Shown here piece after piece: positions 28,683-37,040 of a stretch of DNA of 64,000 nt. How positions within the stretch are numbered: position 1 is the stretch's first letter; each line of letters starts with the position of its first letter. The notes beneath the pieces were generated by a model. It was not told the DNA's origin and ran no database searches. It saw only the letters and a program-made list of their open reading frames with translations. The position numbers were made by a program, and so were the translations under genes. The stretch comes from Thraustochytrium sp. TN22 (lineage: Eukaryota; Sar; Bigyra; Thraustochytrida; Thraustochytriidae). The stretch is from the NCBI GenBank assembly GCA_013306675.1, contig JABLUY010000083.1:1-64000 (forward strand), written 5' to 3'.

Positions 28683-30095
28683 ATGAACGGCGTGCGCTCA
28701 ACTCGCAAGCGCTATCCGCCCGTGCGCGAGTGGCTGCCGGCGTACAAGTGGAAAGATGACCTGGCGTACGACGTGGCAGCGGGCCTGACGGTGGGCGTCA
28801 TGGCCATTCCGCAGTCGCTCTCGTACGCGCTTATCGCCGGCCTGCCGCCGGCGTATGGCTTGTACTCTGACCTGCAGATCTGCTACCCAATCTTCGGCTC
28901 ATCCAAATACCTGGTGGTCGGGCCAGTGGCAGTCATGAGCCTCATGTCACGGTTCGCCATGGAGAAACTGCACTACGAGGAGGGCACCAAGGAGTGGATC
29001 GACATGGTGTGCTTCCTGTCGGTGCTCGTGGCCGTCATCCAGTTCGCCATCGGCCTGCAGGGCCTTGGGCAGCGCATCAGCGCTCTGCTGCCGCCTGCTG
29101 CCATCGCCGGCTTCTCGTCCGCCGCTGCACTCATCATCGGCAGCACGCAGCTCGCGGCGCTCTTTGGCATCGCCAAGTGCAAGGCTCCAGATGGGCAGTC
29201 CTGCGGCTTCGCGCGCAGCGTCTGGCACACGGCCACGCACGCAGGAGATCTGGACTGGCCCACGCTTGCCTGCGGTCTCATCAGCTTCGCCACGCTGCAC
29301 GGCTTTCGCGCGCTGGAGCCCGGCGCCGGACGCGACGGCGTGGGGGGTCGGCGGCCCACGCTGCTCCGCAGCCTCCTGCCCAAGCTTGGCGCGCTCTTTG
29401 TCGTGCTGGCCAGCACAAGCGTGCTGTACTTTGGCGGCGAGGCCGTGGAGGCCGGCGGCCCCCTTGCCAGCGTGCGCCAGGTCGGCTACATCCCAAGCGG
29501 CCTGCCGTCACCGCGCTGGATGCCGACCTTGCCGGCGTCCTGGGACGTGCTCATGCGCCTGGCCGTCTCCTCGGTGCCCATCGCACTCGTGGGCTTCGCG
29601 GAGGCGTCTGCTATTGCCAAGGCCAGCACAAAGCTGCGTGGCGAGGACGTGGACGCCATCTCCGACGACCACGAGGTGCTGGCGCTCGCCTTTTGCAACG
29701 CCTTCACCGCCTGGGTCGGCGGCTACCCGGTGACGGGGTCCTTCTCGCGCACGGCCATTAACGCCGAGAGCGGCGCGCGCTCCGCGCTCAGCACAGCCGT
29801 GGCGGCCGTCGCCGTCGTCATCGTGCTGCTCTTCTGCACCCCCTTTTTGGCGCGCCTGCCCAAGGCCGCTGTTTCCGCCATCGTGCTCTCTGCCGTCGTC
29901 AAGCTTGTTGACTACCGCGAGTTCGTCGAGCTGCTTCACGCCTACCAGCGCGACTCGCGCGACCGCCGCGTATGGGTTTTTGCGATCGTCTTCGCGGCTG
30001 CCCTCCTGGTCGGCGTCGAGCAGGGCCTGCTGGCCGGCGTGTGCACACATTACGCGCTCCGCAAGGTCGAACAGGGCGCGCGTGCGGTTGTATAA
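28683..30095 (+). CDS. SulP/SLC26-type anion transporter lacking STAS domain
   Basis: 470 residues, 10-12 hydrophobic segments. The SulP signature appears at once: DVAAGLTVGVMAIPQSLSYA (residues 30-49) followed by AGLPPAYGLYSDL. Later come VGPVAVMSL and the GYPVTGSFSRTAIN block, the family's second fingerprint. SulP proteins move sulfate, bicarbonate or other anions across the plasma membrane, often with protons. The protein stops shortly after the last membrane helix (ending RKVEQGARAVV), so the cytosolic STAS domain of usual 550-750-residue members is missing. No STAS-coding exon is seen in the 530 bases before the next gene. The ATG gives a normal family N-terminus. Substrate not determinable. 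Confidence 0.88.
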   Translation: MNGVRSTRKRYPPVREWLPAYKWKDDLAYDVAAGLTVGVMAIPQSLSYALIAGLPPAYGLYSDLQICYPIFGSSKYLVVGPVAVMSLMSRFAMEKLHYEEGTKEWIDMVCFLSVLVAVIQFAIGLQGLGQRISALLPPAAIAGFSSAAALIIGSTQLAALFGIAKCKAPDGQSCGFARSVWHTATHAGDLDWPTLACGLISFATLHGFRALEPGAGRDGVGGRRPTLLRSLLPKLGALFVVLASTSVLYFGGEAVEAGGPLASVRQVGYIPSGLPSPRWMPTLPASWDVLMRLAVSSVPIALVGFAEASAIAKASTKLRGEDVDAISDDHEVLALAFCNAFTAWVGGYPVTGSFSRTAINAESGARSALSTAVAAVAVVIVLLFCTPFLARLPKAAVSAIVLSAVVKLVDYREFVELLHAYQRDSRDRRVWVFAIVFAAALLVGVEQGLLAGVCTHYALRKVEQGARAVV

Positions 30096-30120
30096 GTGAT
30101 GGGCCAGGCTCAGGAATAGT

Positions 30121-30565
30121 GTCACCGTTTCCGCGCGACTGCCGGCCCTTGCGCAAGAATGAGAACTGCAAAAAAGAAACGACGCTAATTTTGCGCAGCT
30201 GACAGCCGAGTGCAAAGGGAGAGCAGCCCGGAAGCGCATCGTAGCAAGGAGGACGAACGCAGACTGCTCAAGGAGAGCTTGCGTGCGTGAAACGACTCTA
30301 ACTTAGCTTCGTGTAAAACCTTTGTAGCCACAATTCATTCTGTCACCGTTGCCGCGCGACTGCCGGCCCTTGCGCAAGAATGAGGACTGCAAAAATGACA
30401 CGACGCTAGGTTTGCGCAGCTGACAGCCGAGTGCAGAGGGAGAGCAGCCCGGAGCGCATCGTAGCAAGGAGGACGAACGCAGACTGCTCAAGGAGAGCTT
30501 GCGTGCGTGCGTGAAACGACTCTAACTTAGCTTCGTGTAAAAGCTTTGTAGCCACAATTCATTCT
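30121..30565. repeat. 221-bp tandem duplication
   Basis: Copy 1 is 30121-30341 and copy 2 30342-30565. They start with gtcaccgtt and end with gccacaattcattct, about 95% identical by eye; copy 2 has an extra gcgt near 30506. The pair fills nearly all the space between the SulP stop and the PSMB1 3' end, so it probably lies in both 3' UTRs. Confidence 0.9.
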
Positions 30566-30628
30566 CATCTCGCGCTTCTTCTTTTTTCTTGCATTCTTTC
30601 TTTCTTCATCAGCTACGAGGCCTTACAA

Positions 30629-31378
30629 TTAGTCAGCCTTGAGGCCGAACACCTCGTGCTTGGTGCCGGTCCGCGTGATGACGTAAATGTCAACGGCGTC
30701 ACCGCAGAGAATGTCACGCTCGCCGACGGTGACGAAGATGTCCTTGATCATCTCCACGACCTCGGCGGCCGAGTACTCGGGCTTGTTCTCCAGGCCGGAG
30801 CTGACACCAATGGTGCCGAGCGCGTTGTCGAGAATAGGCATGGCGATGGCCGCGGCGCTGCCGTTGGCCGTGTAGCCGTCGCGCGAGCGCAGGTACGAGC
30901 CGACGGCGTCGTAGCCCGCGCAGTAGCCCACGCCCTCGTCGTCCAGACCGGCGATGACGGCCAGCGCGTAGTACGGGAAGAAGCGCTTGTAGTAGAGCGT
31001 GTTGGAGAGCAGCTGCGCAGCGCCGACTGTTGAGATGTCCTCCTCGTGGTTGTACTTGTACATGACGGCGCGCAGCTTGAGGTGGTGGTAGAGCGCCTCG
31101 ACGTCGTTGTGGCTGCCGCCGCAGGCAATCACCGTCTTGTCCGTGAGCTGCAGCGCACGGTCGATGTTGCGGCTCTTGATGTTGTAGCCCTCGGCCAGGC
31201 GCTTGTCGGCCGCGATCACCGCGAAGTCCTTGCCGGCCACCGACACCACCGTGCCGCCGTTCCACGAGTACGGCGAGAACCGGTGCTGGAGCGGCGTCGA
31301 CGACGCCACGTCCACGCCCTGCACCTCGAGCCGCGGGTCCAGCACGCGCGTGCCCTCGGTCGAGGTGATGGACGCCAT
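30629..31378 (-). CDS. PSMB1: 20S proteasome subunit beta type-1 (beta-6)
   Basis: 249 residues (human PSMB1 241). Key blocks match the beta-6 subunit: RFSPYSWNGGTVVSVAGKDF, KTVIACGGSHND, YYKRFFPYYALAVIAGLDDEG, DAVGSYLRS and ERDILCGDAVDIYVITRTG. Beta-6 is one of the non-catalytic beta subunits: the segment that starts the mature fold has no processed Thr1 after a Gly as in beta-1, -2 and -5. It is part of the inner rings of the proteasome, in cytosol and nucleus. The start MASITSTEG is the ATG that gives the usual length; the upstream open stretch is Arg/Ala-rich leader preceded by a (GCC)n run at about 31505-31545. Very high confidence from motif order and length. Confidence 0.96.
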   Translation of the reverse strand: MASITSTEGTRVLDPRLEVQGVDVASSTPLQHRFSPYSWNGGTVVSVAGKDFAVIAADKRLAEGYNIKSRNIDRALQLTDKTVIACGGSHNDVEALYHHLKLRAVMYKYNHEEDISTVGAAQLLSNTLYYKRFFPYYALAVIAGLDDEGVGYCAGYDAVGSYLRSRDGYTANGSAAAIAMPILDNALGTIGVSSGLENKPEYSAAEVVEMIKDIFVTVGERDILCGDAVDIYVITRTGTKHEVFGLKAD

Positions 31379-31507
31379 CTTGAGCGAACGAAGCCGGGCG
31401 AGGCTCGCTTCAACCGCCGTGCGCGCGCTGCGCTGCGCCGCTCCGCGCTCCACCCAGCCGGACGGCCGCGAGCAGGGCAGGACCTGGCCGCTCCGCCGCC
31501 GTCGACC

Positions 31508-31538
<31 letters not shown>

Positions 31539-32420
31539 GCCCGCGCCGCGCCTTGGTTGATTGATTGCTTTGCTTTGCTTGCTCGCTCGCTTCTGCTCTG
31601 TGATCCTTCCCTCGACTTCGCTAGGCGCGCCAGGATTTCCTAGGGCTCCGCGCCGCCGCCGAGGATATTCTTTGGTAATCTGCCGGGCTAACTCAGGCTC
31701 CGAAGCGTAAGTTGAACTTGAGCTCGATCTCGAGCTTGAGCTTGAGGTTGAGGTTGAGGTTGAGGTTGAGATGAAGTGCCAACGAGCAGTAAGTTTAGAG
31801 CTTTCATTGGAAGCCTTGAGCTTGAACGCGACCGTGACGCCGTACGGAATCGCGTCCGAGTGCAGCTACTGTAGCACCAGGGCGTAGAAGAGGTGGGAGC
31901 TGAAGATCACAACAGCCCATGCGCGTTGGCGCGGGATATCATTGCTATGGCGCGCGTTCGCCTCGTGCTGGAGATCCGTAACGAGCAGCGAGCCTGTCAA
32001 TGCCTCGCCGAGCGGCATGGCTCGGTCTTCTCAACTCAACACGTGCTCCGCGTTGGGTGGCGGTCCCGAAGCACGAGCTTGGGAGACCAACGAGAAGAGA
32101 ATCGAGCTAGGCGAATGTGTGTGGCGAGTTTATAATGGACGAAGCGAATGCTGGGCATGTCTTGCTTGTGTCTGCCTGCGTCTGGAAATTGCTCAGCCTC
32201 CGAGTATGCGGCTCGTCCGCACGCAGGAAACGCGCCTGTGGTGGTCGTAACATGCAACCTTTGCAGCAATGTCCGCTGCATTTGCAGCGTTCGCAAGTTT
32301 CCCAGCATCCGCAGCAGTGGCGGCCCTCCACGACACGTTCGTGACCTGTGCACAGGCACTCTTCTGTCTTTCTTTCCGCAGTGGTGCCACTGCTGCACCG
32401 GCAGTAATTAATCTGATCAC
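31379..32420. other. Divergent intergenic region PSMB1 / VOC protein
   Basis: 1042 bases between divergent start codons. It shows (CCG)n near PSMB1 and a TTGAG-rich hexamer tract at 31731-31770. From about 31900 the GC content is lower than in neighbouring leaders. No gene recognised. Confidence 0.45.
31731..31770. repeat. Hexamer tandem repeat (GAGGTT/GAGCTT)n
   Basis: About six copies of gaggtt or gagctt in a row in the PSMB1-VOC intergenic region. Confidence 0.8.
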
Positions 32421-32993
32421 ATGGAGGGCAGGCGCGCGGAGCGGCGCGTGGCAGCGCTGAGCAGGCAGCTGGGCGGCCCCGCGGCGGCGGCGGTGGCGGC
32501 TGCCGTCGACGTGCGCAAGGGCCTCGCTGCACAGACTGGCTGTTCTGCGCAGACGTGCGCTGCGACGCAGGCGCTCGAGCCCTTCCACCTCGCCTTCCCG
32601 GTGCACGACATCGCGACGGCGCGCGAGTTCTACGGCGCAGTGCTGGGGTGCGAGGAGGGCCGCTCCGACACGTCGTGGGTTGACTTTAGCCTGCAGGGCC
32701 ACCAAATTGTGTGCCACTTTGTGGGCGCCGACTTTCGCGCGCAAGACTTCTTCAACCCGGTCGACGAGCACCAGGTCCCCGTGCCGCACTTTGGCATCGC
32801 GCTCAGCGTGGACACCTTCCACGAGCTGGCGGAGCGCGTGCGTAAGCACGGCGTCAAGTTCATCATTGAGCCTTATCTGCGCTTCAAGGGCCTGCCCGGC
32901 GAGCAATGGACCATGTTCTTCAAGGACCCTTCCGGCAACAACCTCGAGTTCAAGGCCATGACCAACCCGGAGAACCTGTTCGCCAAGCAGTGA
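32421..32993 (+). CDS. VOC-superfamily (glyoxalase/dioxygenase fold) protein
   Basis: 190 residues. A Met/Ala-rich extension of about 52 residues, possibly an organelle signal, leads to a single VOC domain: PFHLAFPVHDI (His56), FYGAVLGCEEGRS, WVDFSLQGHQ, VPHFGIAL (His123) and FKDPSGNNLEFKAM (Glu176). His56, His123 and Glu176 are placed as metal ligands of the betaalphabetabetabeta modules. The PFHLAFPV...GRS...W.DF pattern is typical of a widespread bacterial and algal VOC subgroup of unknown substrate rather than of glyoxalase I. A metal-dependent isomerase, lyase or dioxygenase role is possible. The ATG is the first in frame. Confidence 0.8.
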   Translation: MEGRRAERRVAALSRQLGGPAAAAVAAAVDVRKGLAAQTGCSAQTCAATQALEPFHLAFPVHDIATAREFYGAVLGCEEGRSDTSWVDFSLQGHQIVCHFVGADFRAQDFFNPVDEHQVPVPHFGIALSVDTFHELAERVRKHGVKFIIEPYLRFKGLPGEQWTMFFKDPSGNNLEFKAMTNPENLFAKQ

Positions 32994-33146
32994 GCGAAGG
33001 AGGCTCGCTTGACTGAGTTTGTCGCGTTTCTTCGCTCGCTCGCGTCACCAACAAAGAGAAAAAAAGCACTGTTCATGGCTTGCGTGAGATTTTTTTCGAT
33101 GTAAGCTTTTAGTGTACGATTCACAAAGAGGCGGCGTTTCGTCAGG

Positions 33147-34829
33147 TCAGGAGATGACGCAGTCCCATGGCTCGTCGGGCCCACTGGGCCAGCGCACCTG
33201 CTTGGCAAAGTCGGGCCAGGTGGCGTCCCACCAGGACTGCTCCTCCTCCTCCTCAGGCGGGGGCACGGTGGTGATGCGAAAGGTGACGCGCTTGGCGCGG
33301 ACGCGCGAGAAGCTGTTGTCAAAGGTCACATACAGCGTACCCGGCATGGGCATCTTCCATGTGCCCTTGACCATGCCATCGTCGGCATCGAGCCGCAGGG
33401 GTGCCATGGTCGGGTTCAGGCTAAAATGGCGCGAGGCGCCTCCGCCCTGCCCCAGGTTGAGCGCTTCCTGCTCGCCAGGCGGCAGCACTCGGCCGCTCCG
33501 CCGCCGCCATCCGGCGGGCTTTTGCCCGCCCCGCTTCTGCTTGGACTTGGGCTTTGGCTTGTCCTCGTCCTGCCTCGACCTTTGCCGCCGGATGCTGTCC
33601 TGCTTCCGATCGCGACGCACGTGCGCCACCTTGTAGGCCGCCGGTGCATCGTCGCGCGGATCGGCCGTGGACGCGGCCTCCGACACACCCGACGGGGCGG
33701 GCGCCAGCGCTGAGGCGGGGGCGAGGGCTCCGGCGCCCCCCCCCCTCTTGGTGTTGTTGTCGTCGTCGTCAACGTCGTTGTCGTCGTGGTTGTCCTCTTC
33801 TTCCTCCCCCCCTGCGTCCACGTCGCCGCCACCGCCACCGCTGCGCGCCTTGCCCGGCACCATCTCGGCAGTAAGGCGCACGTGGTAGCTGTCAACCATG
33901 GCCTCAAACTCAACGATGGTGTCGGCCTGCTCGATGATGAGCTCCACGACCGCGAGGCTACGACTCGCGATGCGAATGGTCGTCATGGGCACCTCGTCCG
34001 GGCGGTCCTCAGGCGGTGTGAGTGTGAGCGGGAGCTCCCCGAGGCCGCCGAGGAAAGGTGGCACGGCGTCCTGGCCGCCATTGGCGGACATGAAGGGACA
34101 GTCTACGAGGCTCTGTGTGTGTGTCTTTTTGGCCGGGCAGAGCACCATCTTCTCCATGGAGGACTTGGGCATGACAGCGCTGAGCGTCTTATGCAGCACG
34201 CTGTAATAGGAGGGCGTGTTGATGGCCACGGTCTTGGCCTGCAGTTGCGGGAAGTAGAGTGAGCTCAGGCGAGAGCTCTCACCGAGTGCCGAGAAGAAGC
34301 GATTGTCGAAGCGGTTCCCGAACATGGAGAAACCCGCAAAGTCGATGACCGTGATGCTCTTGACCAGGTCGCCGCGCTCGCGCGTCTCCGCGTCGCACAT
34401 GCGGAACATGCGCTCCTTCTCGTACAGCAGGTACTCTGCGATGGCATCGACTTCGTACGAGTGCATGAGCAGGCGGAAGTCCGACAGCCCCATGCGCACC
34501 ACGCTCACCGGCTCGCCGCCCGCCAGGCTGCCCGTGACGCCCGTGAAGAGGAACTGTGACACGTCGCGCTCCATCGGGTGCGGCTCGCCCTCGCGCAGCC
34601 GCTGCAGCAGGTCAGCATTCTCCTTGCGCCAGCGCAGCGCGGCCTCCACCTTGTCGGCCGCCTCGTCCAGCTTGCGCCGGTTGCTCAGCACGAACCGCAG
34701 CAGGAAGACCTCGTCCGTCGCCACGCCGTCCGTCGTCGCGCCGCCCGCCGGCAGCAGGTGCGCCACGCGTGCGCGCAGCGCCTCCACGGCGTCGCCGTGC
34801 TCCTCGAGCAGCGCGTCCAGCCTCGCCAT
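33147..34829 (-). CDS. Sec14-like CRAL-TRIO plus GOLD-domain lipid-transfer protein
   Basis: 560 residues. Residues 30-75 form a CRAL-TRIO-N helix bundle (DEVFLLRFVLSNRRKLDEA, then AALRWRKEN). The CRAL-TRIO lipid-binding domain spans about 80-255 (SITVIDFAGFSMFGNRFD, then YFPQLQAKTVAINTPSYYSV). Such domains exchange phosphatidylinositol, phosphatidylcholine or other lipids between membranes. A GOLD beta-sandwich follows but is split. The first strands (TTIRIASRSLAVVELIIEQ, about 285-325) and the last (GTLYVTFDNSFSRVRAKRV, about 500-520) are separated by roughly 150 low-complexity residues, rich in Asp/Asn and then Lys/Arg. The order matches SEC14L/patellin-like proteins acting in Golgi or membrane traffic. 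The start ATG has a gccATGg context. The gene ends 153 bases from the convergent VOC gene. Confidence 0.88.
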   Translation of the reverse strand: MARLDALLEEHGDAVEALRARVAHLLPAGGATTDGVATDEVFLLRFVLSNRRKLDEAADKVEAALRWRKENADLLQRLREGEPHPMERDVSQFLFTGVTGSLAGGEPVSVVRMGLSDFRLLMHSYEVDAIAEYLLYEKERMFRMCDAETRERGDLVKSITVIDFAGFSMFGNRFDNRFFSALGESSRLSSLYFPQLQAKTVAINTPSYYSVLHKTLSAVMPKSSMEKMVLCPAKKTHTQSLVDCPFMSANGGQDAVPPFLGGLGELPLTLTPPEDRPDEVPMTTIRIASRSLAVVELIIEQADTIVEFEAMVDSYHVRLTAEMVPGKARSGGGGGDVDAGGEEEEDNHDDNDVDDDDNNTKRGGGAGALAPASALAPAPSGVSEAASTADPRDDAPAAYKVAHVRRDRKQDSIRRQRSRQDEDKPKPKSKQKRGGQKPAGWRRRSGRVLPPGEQEALNLGQGGGASRHFSLNPTMAPLRLDADDGMVKGTWKMPMPGTLYVTFDNSFSRVRAKRVTFRITTVPPPEEEEEQSWWDATWPDFAKQVRWPSGPDEPWDCVIS

Positions 34830-35336
34830 GGCGCGAGCGCGCAGCCCGTGCCGCGCAGGCCGCCGCCCGCAGGCGACGACCCGGGCTCCGGGCCCGCTGC
34901 CGCGCCGCGCCGCGCCGCGCCGCGCCGCGCCGCGCCCGCACGCCGCCGCCGCCTCGGACTCGGTTCTGCCGCTGCGGCGGGTGCAGGGGCGAGTGCGAGG
35001 CCACGCTCAGGTCCGGGAAGGTAATACACGGCAAGTGCGCGTTGAACAAAATACCAAACACACGTGTTCTGACTGTGAGTCCCGCGGTGGTCACTGTCAG
35101 CCTGCTGCTTCAGGTAAGCTTGGCGTTGGCCGCGCCAAATTGAAGAGGGAGGGACACGCTTGGCGCGCCCAGGGCGTGCACGTATCAAGCCAGCTAGCTA
35201 GCTAGTAGCTACCATGGTAGAGCCAAAAAGTCAGGTCGTGGGACGCTGCAAAGCGCCTGGTCTGAGCCGAGCTCATCGCTGATGACTCGGATGTCTTCGG
35301 CAAAAGTAGCGGGTGCCAGTAACTACACGAAAATTT
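34830..35336. other. Intergenic region with GCGCC pentamers and CTAGCTAG palindrome
   Basis: 507 bases: a (CGCGC/GCCGC) pentamer run at 34898-34940 forms the Sec14-GOLD leader, and an AGCTAGCTAGCTAG palindrome lies at about 35191-35212. No gene recognised. Confidence 0.45.
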
Positions 35337-37040
35337 TTACTCTGTCGGGCCCGACTTTTCGGCCTTGACGGGCGGTTCATCGAGGATGGTGCCACTCTGA
35401 GAACTGGCTGCGTTGTGCTCGGAGAAGATGCTAGCCTTGACGAGATTGTTCGCGGAGTCCTCCGTGCCGTTGAGCTGGTCGAGGTCGGCGGAAACGAAGG
35501 AGAGCGCCTCGTGGTAGTCACCCTTGGCGAGTGTGAGCATGACGCTGCGCGATTGCGAGTTGACACGGCCCGGCCGGCGGTGCGGGTCGCCGGAAGAACC
35601 AGAGTTGCCGTCAGCTGGCGCAATCTTGCTACGGTAGCGCGACTTGGCGTCGGCGGCCTGTGACTGGACCTGGGACGCGATATGCTCGGAGAAGTCTCGT
35701 GAGTGGTTCGGGTTGATCTTGCTCATCATGACCTGCATGTCGGTAGTGTGCTTGAGGCGCTTGAAGACATCGACGCCGTGCTCAACAACGTCGTTGCCAA
35801 CCATCTCCTGGATAGGATCCACTCGGATAGCGACCTTGAGCACCCGAATGACGAACTGGAGGTAGAGATAGGTCAGCATGCAAGCCCAGACGAGAATGAC
35901 AACAGCACCGAGCAACTGAATGCCGAGGAGTTGGAAACTCCCGGAGTAAAAGAGGCCTGGCGTCACGTTGCTGACGCCGCCGCAGGTCGGCTCGTGCGAG
36001 AAGAGGCCAACGCTGACCGTCCCGACAAAGCCAGCGATGAGATGGCATGGCAGCACGCCGACTGCGTCGTCAATGTTGTGCTTGATGAGCCAGGGCATGG
36101 AGAGCACGGCCGCGGCGGACGCCAGCGCACCGAGCAGGAGCGCCTGCCAGCCCAAGATTACGTGCGCGGAGCCCGTAACGCCAACGAGCCCGGAGAGGAG
36201 AGCCACGCCAATGACGCCGGGCTGCAGCAGCTTGGTCTGCATATAGCCGACGAGGGAGCCGACGATGCAGCCGCCACACGCACCGAGCATAGTGGTGTAG
36301 GCGACGTGACCGGCGACCAGGTGGCCGGCGTCGGAGAGCGCGAGCGAGCTGCCAGCGTTGAAGCCGACCCAGCCGAACATGAGAAGCATGCTACCGTAGA
36401 GCTGGTGCACGGGCTCACCCGCAAAGACGCGATGCGAGAGCTCCAGCTGCTTCTTCACGCAGAGGAGCTCATCCGGGACCGGCTGGTTAAGCATGCCCAT
36501 GCGAGGGCCCAGCATGAGGCTGCAAACAAGCGCGGAACCGCCGCCCAGGAGGTGCACAACGCTGACGCCAGCGAGGTCAATGTAGCCCATCGTGTAGAGC
36601 CAGCCATTCGAATTCCACACCCAGTGGCTCGCGATCGGGTACGTAATGAGTGTCACGAAAAAGGACAGCCCAAAATACACGCCAAGCTTCATGCGCTCTG
36701 CGCAGGCACCACTGTCGATGGTGGACGCCGTGGCGGCGAAGCTGAACTGGAAGAACCAGAGAGTGAAGTCGAGGCCGTCGTCCTTGAAAAACTGCGTGGT
36801 CCCGATGAAACCGTTCAGGGAATCGCCGTACGCGAAGGCCCAGCCGAGGCTCCAGTACGCGATGCCGCCAAGCGTCAGGTCGAAGATGTTCTTCACCAAA
36901 ATATTCACCGTGTTGTTGATGCGCACGCTACCGCTCTCCAGCAGCGCGAAGCCGCCCTGCATCGTCAGCACGAGCACACCACACGAGAGAAGCCATCCCG
37001 TGTCGCCGTGCTCGCGGATCTCGCAGACGCCATTGCTCAT
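35337..37040 (-). CDS. Ammonium transporter (AMT/MEP/Rh family)
   Basis: 567 residues with about 11 membrane helices. N-terminal signature: GGFALLESGSVR (30-40) followed by NILVKNIFDLTLGG. The pore motif FSFAATASTIDSGACAERMK (100-118) matches the AMT family. The pore-lining twin histidines are present: His163 in VSVVHLLGGG and His333 in VLPCHLIAGFVGT. The second block departs from the common D-V-F-x-V-H-G form but keeps the His and the preceding DDAVG. The family conducts ammonium or ammonia at the plasma membrane for nitrogen uptake. The C-terminal about 150 residues are a cytosolic tail with many Ser and Asp, a likely regulatory region; AMT tails control pore opening. The ATG starts the normal family N-terminus. 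Confidence 0.93.
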   Translation of the reverse strand: MSNGVCEIREHGDTGWLLSCGVLVLTMQGGFALLESGSVRINNTVNILVKNIFDLTLGGIAYWSLGWAFAYGDSLNGFIGTTQFFKDDGLDFTLWFFQFSFAATASTIDSGACAERMKLGVYFGLSFFVTLITYPIASHWVWNSNGWLYTMGYIDLAGVSVVHLLGGGSALVCSLMLGPRMGMLNQPVPDELLCVKKQLELSHRVFAGEPVHQLYGSMLLMFGWVGFNAGSSLALSDAGHLVAGHVAYTTMLGACGGCIVGSLVGYMQTKLLQPGVIGVALLSGLVGVTGSAHVILGWQALLLGALASAAAVLSMPWLIKHNIDDAVGVLPCHLIAGFVGTVSVGLFSHEPTCGGVSNVTPGLFYSGSFQLLGIQLLGAVVILVWACMLTYLYLQFVIRVLKVAIRVDPIQEMVGNDVVEHGVDVFKRLKHTTDMQVMMSKINPNHSRDFSEHIASQVQSQAADAKSRYRSKIAPADGNSGSSGDPHRRPGRVNSQSRSVMLTLAKGDYHEALSFVSADLDQLNGTEDSANNLVKASIFSEHNAASSQSGTILDEPPVKAEKSGPTE

